Source: CAZOHN01 sp964579325
GTDB lineage: Bacteria > Pseudomonadota > Alphaproteobacteria > Rhodobacterales > Rhodobacteraceae
Assembly (NCBI GenBank): GCA_964579325.1
Contig: CAZOHN010000008.1
Location: 1 to 43,174 of the forward strand
Direction: 5' to 3'
DNA: 43,174 nt
The position numbers and the translations under genes were made by a program. The notes under the pieces were generated by a model. It saw only the letters and a list, made by a program, of their open reading frames with translations. It had not been told where the DNA came from and searched no databases. Below are positions 14,520 to 23,319 of this stretch, piece after piece (the stretch's first letter is position 1; each line of letters opens with the position of its first letter).

Positions 14520-15812
14520 ATGGCCAATGTCGTTGTCGTCGGCGCCCAGTGGGGCGACGAGGGAAAGGGCAAGATCGTCGACTGGCTCTCGGAGCGGGCC
14601 GATGTGATCGTCCGCTTCCAGGGGGGCCACAACGCGGGCCACACCCTTGTGATCGACGGCGTGACCTACAAGCTGTCGCTGCTGCCGTCCGGCATCGTCC
14701 GGCCCGGCAAGCTCTCGGTGATCGGCAACGGCGTCGTGCTCGACCCCTGGGCGCTCTTCGCCGAGATCGACCGGCTCGCGGGGCAGGGCGTGACGGTCTC
14801 GCCCGAGAACCTGATGATCGCCGAGAACGCTCCGCTGATCCTTCCGCTGCACGGGGAACTCGACCGCGCGCGCGAGGCGCAGAACTCGCTGGCGCGCATC
14901 GGGACGACCGGGCGCGGCATCGGGCCGGCCTACGAGGACAAGGTCGGCCGCCGGGTGGTACGCGTGGCCGATCTCGGCGATCCCGAGACGCTCGAGCGAA
15001 GGCTCGACCGGCTTCTGACCCACCACGACGCTCTGCGCGCGGGGCTGGGCCTGCCCGCTGTCGACCGTGCGGCCCTGCGTGACGATCTCCTCGCGGTCGC
15101 GCCGCGCCTTCTTGCCTTCGCTGTGCCAGCGTGGAAGGTGCTCAATGATGCCCGTCGCGCAGGCCGCCGTATCCTGTTCGAGGGCGCCCAGGGCTCGCTC
15201 CTCGACGTAGACTTCGGGACCTACCCCTACGTGACATCCTCCAGCACAATCGCCGGGATGGCGGCGACCGGAAGCGGGCTCGGGCCCTCGGCGATCGGCT
15301 TTGTGCTCGGCATCGTGAAGGCCTATACCACCCGCGTCGGCGAGGGTCCCTTCCCGACCGAACTGGACGACGCTGACGGCGAGAGACTGGGCGAGCGTGG
15401 TCACGAATTCGGCACCGTCACCGGCCGCAAGCGACGGTGCGGCTGGTTCGACGCGGTCCTGGTGCGGCAGACTTGTGCGCTGTCCGGGGTGCACGGCATC
15501 GCGCTGACCAAGCTCGACGTGCTTGACGGGTTCGAAAAGTTGCGGATCTGCACCGGCTACGAGATAGACGGTGAGCGGTTCGACTATCTCCCCACGGCAG
15601 CGGCGGCGCAGGCGCGTGTCCGGCCGATCTACGAGGAGATGGAGGGCTGGTCAGGCAGCACGGCGGGTGCGCGCAGCTGGGCCGATCTTCCCGCCGCAGC
15701 GATCAAGTATGTCAGGCGGATCGAAGAATTGATCCAGTGCCCGGTCGCGCTACTCTCAACCTCGCCCGAGCGAGACGACACGATCCTCGTGACCGACCCG
15801 TTCTCGGACTGA
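14520..15812 (+). CDS. purA: Adenylosuccinate synthetase
   Basis: The 430-residue enzyme joins IMP and aspartate using GTP in AMP synthesis. The N-terminus MANVVVVGAQWGDEGKGKIV contains the GDEGKGK phosphate loop with the catalytic Asp. NAGHT(L), GTTGRGIGPAYEDK (IMP site), EGAQGSLLDVDFGTYPYVTSS and GRKRRCGWFDAV follow in the normal order. Start ATG 14520 follows an AGGAG-type site. The longer open frame upstream is non-coding. It is divergent from secG with a 156-base shared region and is followed by a DUF2842 gene. Confidence 0.95.
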   Translation: MANVVVVGAQWGDEGKGKIVDWLSERADVIVRFQGGHNAGHTLVIDGVTYKLSLLPSGIVRPGKLSVIGNGVVLDPWALFAEIDRLAGQGVTVSPENLMIAENAPLILPLHGELDRAREAQNSLARIGTTGRGIGPAYEDKVGRRVVRVADLGDPETLERRLDRLLTHHDALRAGLGLPAVDRAALRDDLLAVAPRLLAFAVPAWKVLNDARRAGRRILFEGAQGSLLDVDFGTYPYVTSSSTIAGMAATGSGLGPSAIGFVLGIVKAYTTRVGEGPFPTELDDADGERLGERGHEFGTVTGRKRRCGWFDAVLVRQTCALSGVHGIALTKLDVLDGFEKLRICTGYEIDGERFDYLPTAAAAQARVRPIYEEMEGWSGSTAGARSWADLPAAAIKYVRRIEELIQCPVALLSTSPERDDTILVTDPFSD

Positions 15813-15890
15813 TTAAGGCGCGGCGCTGTCCGCTCGATCACGGCAGGACCCAAGCGGGAGTGCCGCCCATCTGCGAGAGCTGGCTGACAC

Positions 15891-16190
15891 ATGACCTACA
15901 GAAACCGCAAGCGTCTTGCTCTTCTTCTTCTCGGCTTCGGGCTTCCGGCCTACATTGCAGCGGCCTGGTATGCGACCAGCCTCTTCGACCGGCCATCCAT
16001 CCTTGTCGAACTTGCGATATATGTCCTTCTGGGTATCGTCTGGGCGCTGCCGTTCAGGGCGGTGTTCCGGGGCGTCGGGCAGCCTGACCCAGATGCTGTT
16101 CGTGACAAGGTATCGGAGCGTGACGCCGCTGGAGCCTCTGGCTCGACAGGGACGGCGAAGCTCGACGCCCCCCCGTCCCGCACTCGTTAA
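15891..16190 (+). CDS. DUF2842 family small membrane protein
   Basis: The 99-residue protein starts MTYRNRKRLALLLLGFGLPA and has two transmembrane helices (about residues 9-28 and 39-57) followed by a hydrophilic tail. The RNRKR start and the WALPFRAVFRGVGQPDP end of the second helix match DUF2842, an alphaproteobacterial family. It follows purA by 78 bases, an order I associate with Rhodobacterales. No function is known. The C-terminal 30 residues are low complexity and probably disordered. Confidence 0.8.
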   Translation: MTYRNRKRLALLLLGFGLPAYIAAAWYATSLFDRPSILVELAIYVLLGIVWALPFRAVFRGVGQPDPDAVRDKVSERDAAGASGSTGTAKLDAPPSRTR

Positions 16191-16215
16191 CCCGAAACGA
16201 GCGAAACGCCCCGCG

Positions 16216-19191
16216 TCACCGCGCGGCGCCCCGTGACTGGGGAGTAAACCGAGAGGTTTTCGAAATCGTGAACTGGCCGCGGCGCACCTTCTGGATCCTG
16301 CCCTGACGGAGCAGTTTTCCGAATGACTGCAGGCCCTGCTCGCGGGTGAACTCGTCGCTCGAAACAGCTGCGACCTTGCGCATCACCTGCGGTCGCGAGA
16401 AGTGTGTCAATCCCTCGTGGATCGCAATGTAGGCGGCTGCCGCTTCGAGCAGGTCCGGCAGTTCCTTTGCACCCGCCGATTCCGCGAACTCCGCGAATGA
16501 CCCTGCTTCCTCCGCGGACATTGGTGCAACGAACGCGGCCTCCTCGTCATCCTCGTCCATCGGTTCGACGGCGACGGCCGAAGCGCTGATCCGTCGCGGC
16601 AGCACCGCGGGCGGTTCCGACGGTCTCGGCTGCGGGCTTGCATCGATCCGCTGCTCCGAGACGAGGACCAGCGGCGCGGGCCGGGGTGCCGGCGTTTCCG
16701 GGCGGCGGTCGGTGCCCTGCGACGACGCACGGCGCGGCTGGACGACACGGGACAGGTCGTCGCGGTAGCGGTCGAGTTCGCTGTCCGCGCCAGGTTCCTC
16801 GCCGCCGCGGCGGAAGCTCAGCTTGCGATCCGCGACGGTCGCGGCAACGGCGGCCTTGAGATGCGCGATTGCCGACATCCGCCGCTTGTTCTCGGCGCCC
16901 TCGAGCCGGCTGTTGGCCGTCTCCACGAGACGAGAGATCTCGTCTTCCGGCGGTGCGTTGGCTCCATCTTCCCGCGTGCGGCCATCGCGATTGCGGTGGG
17001 TGCCGTCCTCGAACGATGCGTCCATCGAAACCGATTGCTCGGCCTCTGGTTCGCCTCCGGAGGCGTCGTCCGCAAAAGCGGCGAGGTCCTCCGCGAGAAG
17101 GACGGGTTCATCCGAGGCACCTTCCGCGGACGTTGGCTCCGAAAGCACATGGTCAAGTTCGGCGAGGGCTTCCATCAGTTGCGCCTCGTCTTCGGGCGCG
17201 AGTTCGGCGTCGGCCAGCATGGCAGCGAGCTCGCCGTCGGTGGATGCGCGGACGTCGGGGGTCGCCGCGAAGCGCTCGCCGACATCCAGCGCGGCCGCGA
17301 TCGCGGCACTCGGGTCGGTCGCGAAGTCGGCGCGCTTGACAAGGAGGACGCGGCTCCGCGCCCGGTCGGCGATGGAAACGTCGCCTGTGTCCTCCGCAGC
17401 AGATTCCCCGGCAAAGGCGGCGGCGATACCGTCGTCTTCATCCGCTGCCTGGCTCGGTTCGGTCTCTGCGTGGTCTGTCGCCTCGTCGAGTGTGTGGAAT
17501 GCACCCTCGTCCTCCGGGGCCTCGACCGGCGCCGATGCCAGTTCACCTTCCCACTTCTGCTCCGCAGCTGTACCCTCAAGGTCGAGCGCGGCTGCCAGTG
17601 CCGCCTCCGCGTCGAGATCGACCGTCTCTGGTTCGATGACAATCTCCGACCGTGCCATATCGGCTCCGAGCGCTTCGAAGATCGCCGCGTCGATATCCGG
17701 CTCGGCGCTCTCGGGTTCATCGGCCGCTTCGGTTTGCGTCATCGCATCAAGGACCAGCACGTCGACTGTCCCATGAAGCGATCCGTGCCCGTTCAGGGCT
17801 TCGGCGTAGACGGCTTCCGTAACATCATCGTCCGAGACGGCAGACACGTAGTCGTCCAGCTGCGCATCGGCCAGAGCGGCGAGGATCAGGGCCGACTCTT
17901 CCGCCGGTTTGTCTTCCATGTCCGCCACGGTGGAAGCGTCATCACCCGCGACCGTCCCTTCTTGCCAGGAGTTCCCCCCCTCCGAGGCCGCGTCGGCAGC
18001 GTCTGGGCCCTCAACGGCATAGAGAAGCTCGGCTGCTTCGACACTCCCCGTGTCGATGTCGTCCGCCAGTGTCTCCTCCGCGCCCGGTTCGCTGTGGAGA
18101 AGCTCCGTTCCGCTTTCGACCACCTCGTCCGGCCCCAGCTGCACATGAAAGGCTGCACCGGCCAACAGTGCGTCCGGGGCTGCCTCATAGGCAACGTCGT
18201 CGTCGAAACCGTCCGCCAGAGGCTCGGCGAAGTCTGCCACGAGATCCGGTTCTGTCCCGGCGGCGTCCTCGTCGGTGCCTCCGTAGCCAGTGCCCTCGTC
18301 CGCGGTGACCTCGTCGTCGACGTCCTCGTCGGCTGCACCTTCGAGCGACGAAGCGACAACCACTTCATGATCGTCCTCGACGACCTCGGCCGTGGTGTCT
18401 TCGTACACCGCCTCGACCATGGGTTCCGCATCCGGCTCCGCCGTCTCGCCAACGACGTCATGCCAGACGGGCGCTTCCACCGCCTCGATCTCGGGCAGGT
18501 CGTCGGCTGCAAGGACCTCCGCAACAGGCGCGTCGGCCTTGTCCGCCGCGTCCTCGGCGAGGTCTGCAGATGCGGCGTATTCGGTGTCAAGGTCAGACGC
18601 GACCTCGGGTTCGGCGGTTCCGGCGTGGATCTCTTCCGCGAGCACCTCTTCAGTATCGATCTCTTCGGGAAGAATGATGTCGGATGCGGCCGCGGCAACG
18701 CCCACCGGCACCGGTTCGGCACGGTTGCGGGCGACCATGGCACGGATACGCGCCAACTTGGCGGCAACGGATTCGTTCGGCGTCGGGGCTGCAGAAACAG
18801 TGTGACTGACCGCCACGATTTCACCCTCGTCCTCCGGCTCTCCGGCCGGGCCCTGCGCAGGGACTACAGGGTCGACGAGAAGATGAGGCGATGGCGAGAC
18901 CGCGGCCGCAGCCGGAAAAGACGCCGCGATAGCACCTTCCGAAGCCCGGAGGTGAACACCGTTGGCCTGAAGCCGGGTCTCTACGCGGCGCTGGATCTCG
19001 CGCTCGGCTATGCGCTGGAGCATCTCGGCGTCGGGAGTCGGAGGGACGGCACCGAAGTAGCGGTCCTCCGAAGCGAGGTCGCGGAAGTACTCGGCGATTG
19101 CCTTCATGGTGCCGAAGGCGTCGTCGAACCCTTCCAGGGTGCATGAGAAAGTGCCATACGACACCGTCAGGATCTTGCTAGCGCCCACCAT
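16216..19191 (-). CDS. Large acidic protein with conserved ends and disordered middle, function unknown
   Basis: This 991-residue protein has no signal peptide or membrane helix. Residues 1-70 (ILTVSYGTFSCTLEGFDDAF, AIAEYFRDLASEDRYFG) form a compact, probably folded domain. The following heptad-like EREIQRRVETRL may be a short coiled coil. Residues of about 150-740 are extremely rich in Ala, Glu, Asp and Val, with few basic residues, and are predicted to be disordered. A basic helix (RLVETANSRLEGAENKRRM) and then a C-terminal domain of about 90 residues (YIAIHEGLTHFSRPQVMRKV, GKLLRQGRIQKVRRGQF) follow. The last domain looks like a small winged-helix-type or nucleoid-binding fold, but this is a guess. 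The gene is divergent from the thiamine pyrophosphokinase gene. Confidence 0.75.
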   Translation of the reverse strand: MVGASKILTVSYGTFSCTLEGFDDAFGTMKAIAEYFRDLASEDRYFGAVPPTPDAEMLQRIAEREIQRRVETRLQANGVHLRASEGAIAASFPAAAAVSPSPHLLVDPVVPAQGPAGEPEDEGEIVAVSHTVSAAPTPNESVAAKLARIRAMVARNRAEPVPVGVAAAASDIILPEEIDTEEVLAEEIHAGTAEPEVASDLDTEYAASADLAEDAADKADAPVAEVLAADDLPEIEAVEAPVWHDVVGETAEPDAEPMVEAVYEDTTAEVVEDDHEVVVASSLEGAADEDVDDEVTADEGTGYGGTDEDAAGTEPDLVADFAEPLADGFDDDVAYEAAPDALLAGAAFHVQLGPDEVVESGTELLHSEPGAEETLADDIDTGSVEAAELLYAVEGPDAADAASEGGNSWQEGTVAGDDASTVADMEDKPAEESALILAALADAQLDDYVSAVSDDDVTEAVYAEALNGHGSLHGTVDVLVLDAMTQTEAADEPESAEPDIDAAIFEALGADMARSEIVIEPETVDLDAEAALAAALDLEGTAAEQKWEGELASAPVEAPEDEGAFHTLDEATDHAETEPSQAADEDDGIAAAFAGESAAEDTGDVSIADRARSRVLLVKRADFATDPSAAIAAALDVGERFAATPDVRASTDGELAAMLADAELAPEDEAQLMEALAELDHVLSEPTSAEGASDEPVLLAEDLAAFADDASGGEPEAEQSVSMDASFEDGTHRNRDGRTREDGANAPPEDEISRLVETANSRLEGAENKRRMSAIAHLKAAVAATVADRKLSFRRGGEEPGADSELDRYRDDLSRVVQPRRASSQGTDRRPETPAPRPAPLVLVSEQRIDASPQPRPSEPPAVLPRRISASAVAVEPMDEDDEEAAFVAPMSAEEAGSFAEFAESAGAKELPDLLEAAAAYIAIHEGLTHFSRPQVMRKVAAVSSDEFTREQGLQSFGKLLRQGRIQKVRRGQFTISKTSRFTPQSRGAAR

Positions 19192-19331
19192 CTACTCGCT
19201 CACTTTCATCCTTGGCCAGTTGACCCTTGTTTACCACGCATCGGTTCGAGAATGAGAACAGAACTGTGGAAAACACGGTATCTTTTCGTGGCGGAAGTTA
19301 GACCTCGGGTCGGGAACGGAGTTTTCAAGGC

Positions 19332-20042
19332 GTGTCGCAAGCATTTGTTCACTCATCCGCGGGCGTGACCGTTCTCGGCGCAGGAGAGGTTATCGCACCG
19401 GTTCTTTCGGAAGCCTTAACGTATGCGCCGACCCTCGTGGCGGCCGATGGCGCAGCGGGGCATGCGCTGGCGCTCGGCCATATCCCCGCCGCGGTGATCG
19501 GAGATCTTGACTCCCTCGATGCCGCGGCCCGAGCCCTTATTCCGCCCAACCGAATTCACGAGGTGGCCGAGCAGGAGTCCACCGACTTCGACAAGTGCCT
19601 GAGGCACATAGCGGCCCCGCTCGTGATCGCGGTGGGCTTCACCGGGGCGCGGCTCGACCACGAACTCGCCGCTTTCGGAACGCTTCTGGCTCACGCCGGC
19701 AGGCCCTGCATCCTGCTTGGTCCCGATGACGCCGCCTTCGTCCTGTCGGGTTATGTCGCCCTTGACCTTCCCCTTGGCACGCGCCTTTCACTGTTTCCGT
19801 TCGGCGAGGCATCGGGTCAGGCCACCGGGTTGCGATGGCCTGTGGAGGGCATCGCTTTCGCACCCTGGGGGCGGCTAGGCACCTCGAACGAGACCGTTTC
19901 CGCAAGTGTGACGCTAGATTTCCCGTCAGGGCGGATGCTGGCCATCCTTCCGCGCGACCATCTCCAAGCTGCGATCAGGGCGCTCGCACCGGCCGCGGTT
20001 CCGCCCGCTGGAGCGCCGACAGATGCCTCTCCCGATGGATGA
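19332..20042 (+). CDS. Thiamine pyrophosphokinase
   Basis: The 236-residue protein matches thiamine pyrophosphokinase, which makes thiamine diphosphate from thiamine and ATP. Motifs are VAADGAAGHAL (N-terminal nucleotide site), VIGDLDSLD, EQESTDFDKCL, and GFTGARLDHELA. The C-terminal beta-barrel part shows LPLGTRLSLFPFG and GTSNETVSASVTLDF, where the family has the thiamine-binding SNE. It starts with GTG at 19332 and no better start is seen. Its last 68 bases overlap, tail to tail, the end of the EamA transporter gene on the other strand. Confidence 0.88.
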   Translation: MSQAFVHSSAGVTVLGAGEVIAPVLSEALTYAPTLVAADGAAGHALALGHIPAAVIGDLDSLDAAARALIPPNRIHEVAEQESTDFDKCLRHIAAPLVIAVGFTGARLDHELAAFGTLLAHAGRPCILLGPDDAAFVLSGYVALDLPLGTRLSLFPFGEASGQATGLRWPVEGIAFAPWGRLGTSNETVSASVTLDFPSGRMLAILPRDHLQAAIRALAPAAVPPAGAPTDASPDG

Positions 20043-20904
20043 TGTAGAGCCCCGATGCAGCGATGAGCCCGATCCCGGCCCACGTCAGCGTTGACGGAAA
20101 ATCACCAAACACCCAGTAGCCCAGCGCCACCGCCGCCACGATCTCGAGATAGTGGAGCGGTGCCAGCGTCGCCGAGGGCGCGAACTTGAGCGCGTAGGTG
20201 ATCGCCATGTGGCTCACCGTCGCCGCCACGCCAACCCCGGCGAGCCAGTACCAGAAGACCCCTTCGGGCTTTGAAAGGCCCAGGCTCGGCAGGTCGAAGG
20301 CCGCGCCGATTGCGAGGAGAGGCAGGCACATCGCGACCCCCAGCGTCGCCGTGTGCAACTGCATCGTCACCGGGTGCATCCCCCGCGACAGTTGCCGCGT
20401 CACCAGCATGTAGGCCGCGAACGAAAACGCCGTACCGAGCGGGAACAGCGCCACCGGACCGAAGACCGCAAGCGATGGCTGTATCACAAGAAGCGCCCCT
20501 GCGAAGCCCACCGCACAAGCTGCGATCCGGCGCGGCCCGACCCGTTCGCCGAAGAGCGCCCAGCCCAGAAGGAGCAGGATGAACGGTTCGACGAAGGCAA
20601 TGGCAAGCGCGTCCGCCACCGGCATCACCGCGACCGCGGAGACGAACGTGTAGGTCGACAGGATCAGGAACAGCGCCCGCAGGGCTGTCAGGCCGAGGAG
20701 CGCGCGCGGGATTCGGAACGAAAGCCCCATTGCGGCAACGATGGGTCCCATCAGGACCGCCTGTACCAGGAATCGCGCGACCGTGATCTGCCCAACGGCA
20801 ATCTCTGCCGAAGCGAGCTTGGCCGACACGTCGATGAGAGGCGCCACGACGCAGAACGCGATCATCAGGGCGACGCCGGGAAGGATTCGATCCTGTGTAC
20901 TCAT
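19975..20904 (-). CDS. EamA/DMT-superfamily transporter
   Basis: The 309-residue inner-membrane protein has ten predicted helices in two EamA repeats (the first around LIDVSAKLASAEIAVGQITV, the second around LGTAFSFAAYMLVTRQLSRG). Family features include the RALFLILSTYTFVSA helix and the VEPFILLLLGWALFGERVG repeat end. Such proteins export or exchange metabolites; the substrate is unknown. Its 3' end overlaps the thiamine pyrophosphokinase gene by 68 bases in convergent orientation. It lies 68 bases downstream of sdaA, so co-transcription with L-serine dehydratase is possible and export of an amino acid would fit. Confidence 0.87.
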   Translation of the reverse strand: MSTQDRILPGVALMIAFCVVAPLIDVSAKLASAEIAVGQITVARFLVQAVLMGPIVAAMGLSFRIPRALLGLTALRALFLILSTYTFVSAVAVMPVADALAIAFVEPFILLLLGWALFGERVGPRRIAACAVGFAGALLVIQPSLAVFGPVALFPLGTAFSFAAYMLVTRQLSRGMHPVTMQLHTATLGVAMCLPLLAIGAAFDLPSLGLSKPEGVFWYWLAGVGVAATVSHMAITYALKFAPSATLAPLHYLEIVAAVALGYWVFGDFPSTLTWAGIGLIAASGLYIIHRERHLSALQRAEPRPVRAP

Positions 20905-20972
20905 GTGGTCCGACTATCCGGGCCGGCAATGGAGGTCCAGATCCGTACCACGGCGACTGCGGACTCGCCTGC

Positions 20973-22352
20973 TCAACAATTGGGGACGTTCACCGCCAAC
21001 CCGCCCAGCGAAGTTTCCTTGTATTTCTCGCTCATGTCGGCGCCGGTCTGCCGCATCGTCTCGATGGCGGCGTCGAGCGGCACGAGGTGCGTCCCGTCGC
21101 CCCGCAGCGCCAGTGAGGCGGCCGACACCGCCTTGATCGCGCCGAGGCCGTTCCTCTCGATGCACGGTACCTGGACCAGCCCCTTGACCGGGTCGCAGGT
21201 CATGCCGAGGTGATGCTCCAGCGCGATCTCGGCGGCGTTCTCAACCTGCATGGGCGTGCCGCCCAGAACGGCTGCCAGCCCCGCAGCCGCCATCGCCGCA
21301 GCCGATCCCACCTCGGCCTGACAGCCGCACTCGGCGCCCGAGATCGAGGCGTTGTGCTTTACGATTCCGCCGATTGCGGCAGCCGTCAGGAGGAACTCAC
21401 CGACCCGTGCAGGCGATGCGCCCGGCACGAAATCCAGCCAGTACCGGATCACGGCCGGCACCACCCCCGCCGCGCCGTTCGTCGGTGCCGTGACCACCTG
21501 CCCTCCGGCGGCGTTCTCCTCGTTCACCGCCATCGCGTAGACGCTCATCCAGTCGTTGATCGTGTGGGGCGCAGTCAGGTTCAGCCCGCGCTCGGCAAGG
21601 AGCTTCTCGTGGATGCCCTTTGCCCGCCGCTTCACCTTGAGCCCACCCGGCAGGATGCCTTCGGCGGCGAGGCCCCGGTCGATGCAGGCCGACATGACGT
21701 CCCAAAGGCGCGCGATCCCTCGCTCGAGCTCAATCGCGCTACGCTGGGCCATTTCGTTGCGTCGCTTCATTTCGGCAATGCTCAGGCCCGAGGATGCAGC
21801 CATCTCGAGCATCTCTGCGGCACTACGGAACGGGTAGGGTACGGTAGACTGCGCCGTGACGCGCCCGACCCGGGCAGACTCGAGCTCTGCTGCCGTCAGG
21901 ACGAAGCCGCCACCGATCGAGTAGTAGGTTTCCTGAAGGATCGCGTCGCCCTGCGCGTCGGTTGCCATCAGGATCATGCCATTGGCATGGCCCGCCAGTG
22001 CCGGTCCGTAGTCGAACCGGAGGTCCGTGGAAGGATCGAAGTCCAAGGCAGCAAGGCCGGGGGGGGCGATCCGGCCCGTCTCGCGAATCTCCGCCAGCAC
22101 CGCTTCGGCGCGGGCGGCTTCATAGGTCTCCGGCAGAAACCCGGCGAGCCCGAGGATCGTTGCCCGGTCAGTGGCGTGTCCGACTCCGGTGAAGGCGAGC
22201 GAGCCATGCAGCGATGCCCGCAGCCCCTTCGCCGTGAAGGGCAACGTGCGCAGCAGGTCGAGGAAACGACTGCCCGCCACCATCGGACCCATCGTATGCG
22301 ACGACGATGGACCCACCCCAACCTTGAAGATTTCGAACACGCTCAGAAACAT
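20973..22352 (-). CDS. sdaA: L-serine ammonia-lyase (iron-sulfur, single chain)
   Basis: The 459-residue enzyme deaminates L-serine to pyruvate and ammonia using a [4Fe-4S] cluster. The N-terminal beta domain begins MFLSVFEIFKVGVGPSSSHT, with the SSSHT substrate loop. The C-terminal alpha domain has the cluster region ISGAECGCQAEVGSA and MTCDPVKGLVQVPCIERN, which supply the conserved cysteines. ATG 22352 follows a GGAGG ribosome site; the longer open frame upstream is not supported. It is divergent from rpiA, with an inverted repeat between the two genes. Confidence 0.93.
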   Translation of the reverse strand: MFLSVFEIFKVGVGPSSSHTMGPMVAGSRFLDLLRTLPFTAKGLRASLHGSLAFTGVGHATDRATILGLAGFLPETYEAARAEAVLAEIRETGRIAPPGLAALDFDPSTDLRFDYGPALAGHANGMILMATDAQGDAILQETYYSIGGGFVLTAAELESARVGRVTAQSTVPYPFRSAAEMLEMAASSGLSIAEMKRRNEMAQRSAIELERGIARLWDVMSACIDRGLAAEGILPGGLKVKRRAKGIHEKLLAERGLNLTAPHTINDWMSVYAMAVNEENAAGGQVVTAPTNGAAGVVPAVIRYWLDFVPGASPARVGEFLLTAAAIGGIVKHNASISGAECGCQAEVGSAAAMAAAGLAAVLGGTPMQVENAAEIALEHHLGMTCDPVKGLVQVPCIERNGLGAIKAVSAASLALRGDGTHLVPLDAAIETMRQTGADMSEKYKETSLGGLAVNVPNC

Positions 22353-22423
22353 CGCGCCGCCTCCGCTTCCACGACGATCTAGCGCGACCCGCGCAGAGGG
22401 CACGTCATGAATGCGACAGACCT

Positions 22424-22443
22424 GATGCAGAAACCGCTGCATC
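22424..22443. promoter_or_regulatory. Inverted repeat in the sdaA/rpiA divergent region
   Basis: GATGCAG and CTGCATC form a perfect 7-base inverted repeat with a 6-base spacer. It is placed about 70 bases upstream of sdaA and 85 bases upstream of rpiA. It could be an operator for either gene; no regulator gene is adjacent. Confidence 0.35.
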
Positions 22444-22526
22444 CTCGCGTCAATGGGCAGGCCATCCCCCCTCGCGCCCGGCGACCGATCTGCCTATAAG
22501 GGCCACGGCATCGAACGAGGTGGACC

Positions 22527-23315
22527 ATGGCCGGAGAGCTTTCCCCCATCGACAAGGCGAAATTCGTCGCGGCCAGATGCGCCGTGAACTTCGTCGAGTC
22601 GGGCATGCGCGTCGGGCTCGGCACCGGGTCGACGGCCGCCTGGATGGTGCGCTGCCTCGGCGAAAGGGTCCGCGAGGAGGGGCTCCGGATCACCGGCGTT
22701 CCGACCTCGGCGCGAACCGCTGCGCTCGCGACCGATCTTGGTATCGCCATCGTCACGCTCGACGAGGCCAAGTGGCTGGACCTCACTATCGACGGCACCG
22801 ACGAATTCGACCCCGACCTCTGCCTGATCAAGGGCGGTGGCGGCGCATTGCTGCGCGAGAAGATCGTGGCAACGGCCTCCGACCAGATGATCGTGATCGC
22901 CGACGCCGCAAAGGAAGTCGCCGCCCTCGGGGCCTTTCCGCTCCCCGTCGAGGTGATCCCGTTCGGCTGGCAGACCACCAAGGCGCTGATCGAGGAGGCC
23001 CTTGTCAGCCTTGAGGTGATGGGCCGCACGGCGGGCCTCCGGCTCAACGGGTCCGAGCCTTTCCGTACCGACGAAGGCAACTACATCCTCGATCTCGACC
23101 TCAAGCGCATCGGCAGTGCGCGCCAGCTTTCCCTGGTGCTGAACCAGATCCCCGGCGTGGTCGAGAACGGCCTCTTCATCGACATCTGCGATCGCGTGGT
23201 CGTCGGCCATCCCGACGGGCGGGTGGAAGTGCGCGACATCAACGCCGGCACTATCGACGAGGAGCGGATCGCGCTCGCCGATACCTCCAACATCTTCGCA
23301 GACATGCCGGAGTGA
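22527..23315 (+). CDS. rpiA: Ribose-5-phosphate isomerase A
   Basis: The 262-residue enzyme interconverts ribose 5-phosphate and ribulose 5-phosphate in the pentose phosphate pathway. The motifs LGTGSTAAWMV (phosphate site), PTSART, LTIDGTDEFDPDL (catalytic Asp region) and IKGGGGALLREKIV (catalytic Glu and Lys) are all present. The length is close to that of other alphaproteobacterial RpiA proteins. A GAGGTGG ribosome site precedes ATG 22527, and TATAAG at 22495-22500 may be a -10 box. The glutathione reductase gene starts 4 bases after its stop, which suggests a shared transcript. Confidence 0.95.
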   Translation: MAGELSPIDKAKFVAARCAVNFVESGMRVGLGTGSTAAWMVRCLGERVREEGLRITGVPTSARTAALATDLGIAIVTLDEAKWLDLTIDGTDEFDPDLCLIKGGGGALLREKIVATASDQMIVIADAAKEVAALGAFPLPVEVIPFGWQTTKALIEEALVSLEVMGRTAGLRLNGSEPFRTDEGNYILDLDLKRIGSARQLSLVLNQIPGVVENGLFIDICDRVVVGHPDGRVEVRDINAGTIDEERIALADTSNIFADMPE

Positions 23316-23319
23316 GCCC

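Noticed and set aside
16861..19146. Long plus-strand open frame of 761 codons opposite the 991-residue gene
   Set aside because: It is the shadow of a high-GC gene on the other strand. The minus-strand frame has recognisable domains and a proper start, while this frame has odd Cys/Arg-rich composition.
19250..19264. SOS-box-like GAAT-N7-GAAC between the 991-residue gene and the thiamine pyrophosphokinase gene
   Set aside because: One half-site is mismatched and neither gene is a typical SOS gene, so it is not called.
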